From the NCBI RefSeq assembly GCF_000485595.1, contig NW_014577836.1, positions 150,481 to 172,980 on the forward strand: a stretch of 22,500 bases of DNA. Direction: 5' to 3'. Positions 17,616 to 22,500 of the stretch are shown piece after piece. The notes under the pieces were generated by a model. It was not told the DNA's origin and did no database searches. It worked only from the letters and a program-made list of their open reading frames with translations. Origin of the DNA: Priapulus caudatus (lineage: Eukaryota; Priapulida; Priapulimorpha; Priapulimorphida; Priapulidae). Every line of letters starts with the position of its first letter. The first letter of the stretch is position 1. A program made the translations under genes and the position numbers.

Positions 17616-17947
17616 CAGAGGCGGATCTAGGATTTTTGAAAAGGGGGTGTCCAGGAAGAAATAAAGGGCACTTTTTCCTGCTTACTTTTTCTGGTGTTTT
17701 AAAAAGCTGCCGAAGGCCAAATTTTTTTTTAAATTGGTGCATTCTGAGAGCATCTGAGCAGTAATTTTGATGTCTAGAATGCAAAAATTTCAGCATCAGA
17801 TCCGGTCCCCCGTACCCCTGCGAACCCTTCTTTGCCCATTTCTAGGTTTTTATAACGAATTTACATATATATAAGCAAATCTTTATCAGAAAAACTAGCG
17901 CTAAACAAGATTTTTTTATGGAGACAATATAAGAGAAGTGCATGTGT

Positions 17948-18020
<73 letters not shown>

Positions 18021-18111
18021 TGCGTGCGTGTGTGTATGCTTTTTTCCCGTTTTGTTGTTGTAAAAAGGGGGGGTCCGGACCCCCTCGACCCCCCCTCTGG
18101 ATCCGCCCCTG
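17616..18111. mobile_element. 496-bp inverted-repeat transposon, hAT-like ends
   Basis: The left end CAGAGGCGGATCTAG at 17616 and the right end CTGGATCCGCCCCTG at 18097-18111 are inverted repeats, CAGRGGCGGATCYAG, followed by a G-rich run on each side. CAGRGG starts are characteristic of hAT elements. AGCAG is repeated directly outside both ends (17611-17615 and 18112-18116). There is no transposase; a 63-codon minus frame near 17605-17796 is unsupported. The interior includes a (TG)n run and a perfect 16-bp palindrome GGGGGTCCGGACCCCC at 18069-18084. hAT normally makes an 8-bp duplication, so the 5-bp repeat is a discrepancy. Confidence 0.8.
17941..18012. repeat. (TG)n microsatellite inside the transposon
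   Basis: About 30 TG units with early TA interruptions, continuing into CGCGCATGCGTGCGTGCG. It is Z-DNA-prone and lies within the inverted-repeat element. Confidence 0.9.
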
Positions 18112-18345
18112 AGCAGATAGCAGTAAGTTGTTTCTCTGTCTTTGCCGTTAGTTAAGGAGCATATAGCAGTCTAAGTTTCTCTGTCTTTGCCGTAAGTTAA
18201 GAAGCATATAGCAGTCTAAGTTTCCGTAAGTTAAGGAGCATATAGCAGTCTAAGTTTCTCTGTCTTTGCCGTAAGTTAAGGAGCATATAGCAGTCTACGT
18301 TTCTCTGTCTTTGCCGTCAGTTAAGGAGCAGTTAGCAGTCTATGA
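18112..18345. repeat. 45-bp repeat array, right part
   Basis: CAGTC/CAGTA cores at 18121, 18167, 18212, 18246, 18291 and 18336. Spacing is about 45 bp except one unit shortened by 11 bp (18212 to 18246). The unit carries TTTCTCTGTCTTTGCCGT and AAGTTAAGGAGCATATAG. The words CAGTCTAA and TCTCTGTCT are shared with the 33-bp array at 16848-17015. Confidence 0.9.
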
Positions 18346-18536
18346 GATGGTGAGGGGCTCGCATCTCTGGGCCATCATTTATTCATGACCACCACAGTGG
18401 CGAGCTGTTTTATTGTTTTAGGGTCGGGGCCGTGCACGGGTGCCTAGGGAGACAGATAAACAGCTCCCCCTGCGCCCCCTGTCGGCGGAAGTATGGAGAG
18501 CCGTATACCCTCGGGGCGATGGTAAGAGAGAAGATG
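18346..18536. other. Unique DNA, no gene recognised
   Basis: Contains a compositionally normal, GC-rich segment (CTCCCCCTGCGCCCCCTGTC near 18462-18481) but no family motif in any frame that I can recognise. Confidence 0.45.
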
Positions 18537-18735
18537 TGGGAAAGAGAAAGAGAGGGGGCGAAGGTAGAGAAAGAGAGAGAGAGAGAGAGGGAGAGAGAGA
18601 GGAAAAGAAAGGGCGAGAGAGAGAGAGAGAGAGGAAAAGAAAGGGCGAGAGAGAGAGAGAGAGAGGAAAAGAAAGGGCGAGAGAGAGAGCGAGTGAGCAA
18701 GCGAGGGAGACGCGAGAGAGAATAGAGAGAGGTGG
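18537..18735. repeat. (GA)n tract with 32-bp higher-order repeat
   Basis: Within the GA repeat the word GGAAAAGAAAGGGCGAG recurs at 18601, 18633 and 18665, a 32-bp period. Arg/Glu-rich plus frames are repeat by-products. Confidence 0.85.
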
Positions 18736-18764
18736 AGGTGGTATCGATCATTATCACTCTTGTT

Positions 18765-18772
<8 letters not shown>

Positions 18773-18817
<45 letters not shown>
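18773..18817. repeat. (CTG)15 trinucleotide repeat
   Basis: Fifteen uninterrupted CTG units. It is not within a supported exon. Pure CTG/CAG runs are length-unstable in many animals. Confidence 0.9.
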
Positions 18818-18820
<3 letters not shown>

Positions 18821-18861
18821 AGGCACGCACGAGTTCACTCTAATTCATTAGGACCGGCAAA

Positions 18862-19010
18862 CTGATGCTGATGCTGCTGTTGCTGCTGCTGCTGCTGATG
18901 ATGATGATGGTGATAATGACTACGATGATAATGACGACGACGACGACGATGACGATGATAACGACGCCGATGATGACGATGACGATGATGATGCTGCTGA
19001 TCATAATGAT
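18862..19010. repeat. Mixed trinucleotide repeat (GCT, GAT, GAC)
   Basis: Blocks of TGCTG, TGATGA and GACGAC follow one another for about 150 bases. Minus frames read as His/Arg-rich or Ile/Val-rich strings. Confidence 0.85.
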
Positions 19011-19029
19011 CGGGTGTTGGTGAGTGGAG

Positions 19030-19165
19030 GAGGTGTGTGTGCATGCGCGTGCTGTATGCGTGCGCGCGCGTTTGTGTATGTGCGCGCGCGCGTGTGTGTG
19101 TGCGCGTGCTGTGTGCGTGCGCGCGCGTGTGTGTGTTTGCGCGCGCGTGTGTGTTTGCGTGTATT
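19030..19165. repeat. (TG)n/(GCGC)n alternating tract
   Basis: Strictly alternating purine-pyrimidine stretches of TGTG and GCGCGCG make this a strong Z-DNA-prone segment. It ends before TATTCATACATATCAG. Confidence 0.85.
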
Positions 19166-19283
19166 CATACATATCAGTTGTTGTTTACCAATCACGTGAT
19201 TAAAATCTTTCTCTCGCGGGTCGGCCAATGAAAAATTCATTTGTTTTTCACGGTAGAAGAAACATTATAGCAGTACTGTCTAC

Positions 19284-19715
19284 TTCCATCCCCCCTCTCC
19301 TCCCCTGACTCCTCTCCTCGCTCCTGCTGCCTCATCCCCTCTCTCTCTCCTTCCCCCATTCACCTCCATCCGCCCTCTCCTCTCCTTGTCTCATCCCCTC
19401 GCTCCTGCTGCCTCATCCCCTCTCTCCCTCCTCCCCCACTCCTCCCTCTTCCTATCGCTCCCTACATCCTCCTCTCCTCTACCCCTCCTCTCTCCTTCCT
19501 GCTTCCACCGCTCTCTGCTCCCCATATCTCATTCACCCCCTTCTCGATCTTCTTCCGCCCCTCCTCTCTTTCCATCTGCCCCCTCCCTTCTCCCTCCCTT
19601 CTTGCATTCTCTTTTCCGCCTCTCTCCTCCTCCTCCTCCTCTCCCTTCTCTGCTCTCCCTCTCTCCCCCTTCACCTCCTCTCCTCTCTCTGCTCCCCCTC
19701 TCTCCACAGCTCTTA
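19284..19715. repeat. C/T-rich polypyrimidine tract
   Basis: About 430 bases of CTCC, CCTCT and TTCC words. TCGCTCCTGCTGCCTCATCC occurs twice, at 19318-19337 and 19399-19418 (81-bp offset), showing a local tandem duplication inside the tract. Confidence 0.85.
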
Positions 19716-20140
19716 CCCTGGTCATTCAGCAGCGAGAATATTACTCCTAACTATGGGTAGTCCTTCTCTACGCGAGCTGTCTCAATAGTTTATTGTAATC
19801 GATTCCATCAATCAATACTTAAATCTTCGCGGCATCATAGTTCAGTGTGCGTGACCGCTATACGCCATCTTTAAAAGCCTAAGATTAATAGTATACTATA
19901 ATATTGCGTACTACTCACTAAGTTTTTTACTTACTTTACTATGGCTTAATAGTTGATATTTGACTCTAATGTTTCAAGAGGGCTTGATGTTTTATGGGTT
20001 TATGTTTAGGGTGGGGGTGTTTTTTCCAGCCCGGGTGGGTGGTAGCGACCAAGGGGTGGGCCTCTATTTGATTCCTATAGCTAAGTAAAGGGGGCGGGTG
20101 TTTGAGTGGTCATATTAAGCTGTTAGTGCACGCACACATA
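19716..20140. other. Unique DNA, no gene recognised
   Basis: Mixed AT-rich sequence with a G-rich segment near 20005-20060. I see no coding or RNA-gene signal. Confidence 0.5.
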
Positions 20141-20150
20141 CAGAATCATA

Positions 20151-20266
20151 ATGCATCATAATGCATCATAATACATCATAATGCATCATAATGCATCATA
20201 ATGCATCATAATGCATCATAATGCATCATAATGCATCATAATGAATGATAATGCATCATAATGCAA
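20151..20266. repeat. 10-bp tandem repeat ATGCATCATA, about 11.5 copies
   Basis: Units start every 10 bases from 20151 to 20261. Only two units are altered: ATACATCATA at 20171 and ATGAATGATA at 20241. Each standard unit carries the palindrome ATGCAT. Confidence 0.9.
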
Positions 20267-20780
20267 CAGATAGGCATCTGAATGCAGGAACTAATATACG
20301 GGCTCTAATTGTGATGGTTTCACAATACATCAGAAACATTACAATTACTTATTATTTAGTACATATGATTTACTTAACTTTTCGCATAATATTTTTGCAC
20401 GACGACTTTACTTCAATAATTGTAACATTTTACGCCGATGATGATGATGTTACCATTCATAACACAGAACACTAAAAAACAGTGCAATGCCTAATATTAT
20501 GATGATACATTTACACTATGTATGATAAAAGGTGGGCCCCTGCGCTGGTGTTTGAGGCGTGCTGGGCAGGTAAGAGATGGATGTGCAGGTATATAGGTTA
20601 AGACCAGGGCCAGGGTCAGTAACCCGTGCCGATCTATTATTCAAGAGTTATTCATCGTTTGTTACTACTGCCGATAGAAAAATGGGGGAAAAAATCGAGG
20701 AAAATTTTTTAAATGATTTTGTAAACGATTTTTTTTTAAATGAACATGTTTCGATCTCGTGAAAAAAAAACACAAGCGTG
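20267..20780. other. AT-rich unique DNA, no gene recognised
   Basis: Several short open frames (for example 20245-20475 and 20577-20762 plus) have no recognisable motif and AT-driven composition. A/T runs near 20704-20740 and a poly-A at 20761-20769 precede the satellite arrays. Confidence 0.45.
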
Positions 20781-20830
20781 GTGAAAGTAGGTCGAGAGGT
20801 GAGCTGGACGCTGGAGTCAACGTTAGTTGT

Positions 20831-21464
20831 CACCTCTATAGAACGGACACCTCTATAGAACGGACACATCTATAGAACGACAACTCTATAGAACGCGACA
20901 CATCTATAGAACGCGACACATCTCACAGACACAATACCTCTATAGCAACGGAACATCTAATAGAACGGCCACCTCTATAGAACGATCACCCTTATATAAC
21001 GGACACCTCTATAGAACGAGCATCCCTATATAACGGACATCTCTATAGAACGGACACCTCTATAGAACAGACACCTCTACATAACGGACACCTCTATAGA
21101 ACGATCACCCTTATATAACGGACACATCTATAGAACGAGCACCCCTATATAACGGACACCTATATAGAACGGCCACCTCTATAGAACGATCACCCTTATA
21201 TAACGGACACCTCTATATAACGGACACCTCTATGTAACAGTCCCCTCTATATAACGGCTCCTCTATGTAACAGTCCCCTCTATATAACGGACACCTCTAT
21301 AGAACGATCACCCTTATATAACGGACACATCTATAGAACGAGCACCCCTATATAACGGNTGGTCACCTCTATAGAACGAGCACCCATATATGACGGACAC
21401 CTCTATAGAACGGACACCTCTATGGAACGAGCAAGCCCTATATAACGGACACCTCTATAAAACG
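20831..21464. repeat. 17-bp tandem array (CACCTCTATAGAACGGA), about 37 units
   Basis: Degenerate 17-bp units alternate between CTATAGAACG and CTATATAACG forms, often as 34-bp dimers (CACCTCTATAGAACGA followed by CACCCTTATATAACGGA). One N lies at 21359. The CTATATAACGGACACC wording resembles terminal sequences of pogo/Tigger-type transposons I remember from invertebrates, which is only suggestive. The same units reappear at 21841-21907. Confidence 0.85.
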
Positions 21465-21720
21465 GTCATCTGTCTATAATAAAGGTCCCTTTTAAGGACC
21501 ACTTTTAAGCTTCCTTTGAGCAGAGGTTCGAAGCAGGTACAGAATAAAACCAGCTCTATACAATAGAGATCGGTTTATGAAACAAACGTTTGGGGTTTCC
21601 CTTTACTGACCCTTGTAAATAGCCTCTCTCTCGTTCTCTATCTCTCTTCCTTGTTCTCTTGCTCTCTCTCCCCTCAATCGCTACACAAACACACACATGC
21701 ACGTTATGTATAAATAGTAA
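21465..21720. repeat. Composite-satellite linker, copy 1
   Basis: About 255 bp joining the 17-bp array to the 11-bp array. It starts GTCATCTGTCTATAATAAAG, contains TAAGCTTCCTTTGAG, CAAACGTTTGGGGTTTCCC and a CT-rich stretch, and ends ACACACATGCACGTTATG. It recurs at 21908 with few substitutions, a 443-bp offset. Confidence 0.9.
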
Positions 21721-21839
21721 GTACATACTATGTAAATAGTATGTATATAGTGTGTATATAGTGTGTAAATAGTAAGTATATAGTATGTAAATAGTAAGTA
21801 TATAGTATGTATATAGTGTGTAAATAGTATGTATATAGT
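21721..21839. repeat. 11-bp tandem array (GTAWATAGTRW), copy 1
   Basis: Units such as GTAAATAGTAT and GTATATAGTGT, 11 bp each. The array stops at an N (21840), after which the 17-bp array starts abruptly. Confidence 0.9.
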
Positions 21840-21840
21840 N

Positions 21841-21907
21841 ACACCTCTATATAACGGACACCTCTATATAACGGACACCTCTATATAACGGACACCTCTA
21901 TATAACG
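21841..21907. repeat. 17-bp array, second block (4 units)
   Basis: Four nearly identical ACACCTCTATATAACGG units, more homogeneous than the array at 20831-21464, directly before linker copy 2. Confidence 0.9.
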
Positions 21908-22142
21908 GTCATCTGTCTATAATAAAGGACCCCTTTAAGGACCACTTTTAAGCTTCCTTTGAGTAGAGGTTCGAAGCAGGTACAGAAGAAAACCAGCTCT
22001 ATACAATAGTGATCGGTTTATGAAACAAACGTTTGGGGTTTCCCTTTACTGACCCTTGTAAATAGCCTCTCTCTCGCTCTCTATCTCTCTTCCTCGTTCT
22101 CTTGCTCTCTCTCCCCTCAATCGCTACACAAACACACACATG
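21908..22142. repeat. Composite-satellite linker, copy 2
   Basis: A near-identical repeat of 21465-21720. Differences include GAGTAG for GAGCAG, AGAAGAAAAC for AGAATAAAAC, and CTCGCTC for CTCGTTC. It is followed by the same 11-bp array. Confidence 0.9.
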
Positions 22143-22500
22143 CACGTTATGTATAAATAGTAAGTACATAGTATGTAAATAGTATGTATATAGTGTGTAT
22201 ATAGTGTGTATATAGTGTGTATATAGTGTGTAAATAGTAAGTATATAGTATGTAAATAGTAAGTATATAGTATGTAAATAGTATGTATATAGTGTGTATA
22301 TTGTGTGTAAATAGTACGTATATAGTGTGTAAATAGTAAGTATATAGTATGTAAATAGTATGTATATAGTATGTAAATAGTAAGTATATAGTATGTATAT
22401 AGTGTGTATATAGTGTGTAAAAAGTAAGTATATAGTATGTAAATAGTAAGTATATAGTATGTAAATAGTAAGTATATAGTATGTATATAGTGTGTAAATA
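22143..22500. repeat. 11-bp tandem array (GTAWATAGTRW), copy 2, to window end
   Basis: About 32 units of GTAAATAGTAW/GTATATAGTRT continue to the last base of the window, so the array is longer than shown. Variant units (GTAAAAAGTAA, GTATATTGTGT) are rare. Confidence 0.9.

Noticed and set aside
16848-18345. Possible CRISPR array
   Set aside because: Repeats are contiguous with no unique spacers, units are degenerate, no cas genes are present and the window is eukaryotic.
1-22500. A novel multi-gene system such as a defence island or biosynthetic cluster
   Set aside because: Only one real exon and one retroelement fragment encode recognisable protein. The rest is repeats and mobile-element remnants, so no gene system is supported.

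Overview
This looks like a non-coding-rich stretch of a eukaryotic, animal genome, most likely a marine or other aquatic invertebrate. The evidence is one split exon of a kinesin-3 motor domain with GT/AG splice sites, the C-terminal end of a LINE-type reverse transcriptase, terminal-inverted-repeat elements, tRNA-like (SINE-type) heads, TTAGGG repeats and very abundant micro- and minisatellites. No bacterial operon, Shine-Dalgarno pattern, CRISPR array or prokaryotic defence gene is visible. I cannot name the phylum.

Layout. 1-1360 is unremarkable AT-balanced DNA with one perfect hairpin. 1385-4330 is a very large low-complexity domain: a C/T-rich tract, about 1.7 kb of imperfect TG/TGC repeats with a strong G-quadruplex motif, then a TCTC tract. 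4500-4960 has a hairpin, an AT-trinucleotide tract and a CA/ACGC tract. 4965-5195 (minus strand) is the only convincing protein-coding exon: the loop-12/alpha-5 part of a kinesin-3 motor, with a long serine-rich insert where family members carry the lysine-rich K-loop. The exon and its flanking intron form a 1.2 kb block (about 4890-6096) that recurs at about 12277-13495 as an indel-riddled copy with a broken exon.

6461-6967 is a 39-copy 13-bp minisatellite. 7268-7690 is an ACGTG/ACATGT-rich region with a 29-bp tandem repeat. 7888-8146 is a 241-bp foldback transposon, flanked by 9-bp direct repeats, with five TTAGGG units inside. 8168-8595 is a 214-bp tandem duplication (possibly Helitron-related), followed by a tRNA-like SINE head and another CT tract. 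9480-11340 has no recognisable gene. 13480-13912 is a purine tract. 14622-15020 holds a 16-bp CRE palindrome and an 18-unit 15-bp array carrying TACGTCA half-sites. 15646-15813 (minus) is a LINE 3'-end fragment. 16848-18345 is a family of 33-bp and 45-bp repeats split by a 496-bp inverted-repeat transposon. 18537-19720 is simple sequence. 20151-20266 is a 10-bp array. 20831-22500 is satellite-like DNA with a 443-bp composite unit made of 17-bp and 11-bp arrays joined by a conserved linker, with two single N bases in it.

The elements do not form a pathway. The window is best read as one or more large kinesin introns, or intron plus intergenic DNA, filled with repeats. Most long open frames are by-products of repeat periodicity. 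All similarity statements are by eye and from memory of family motifs; nothing was searched.
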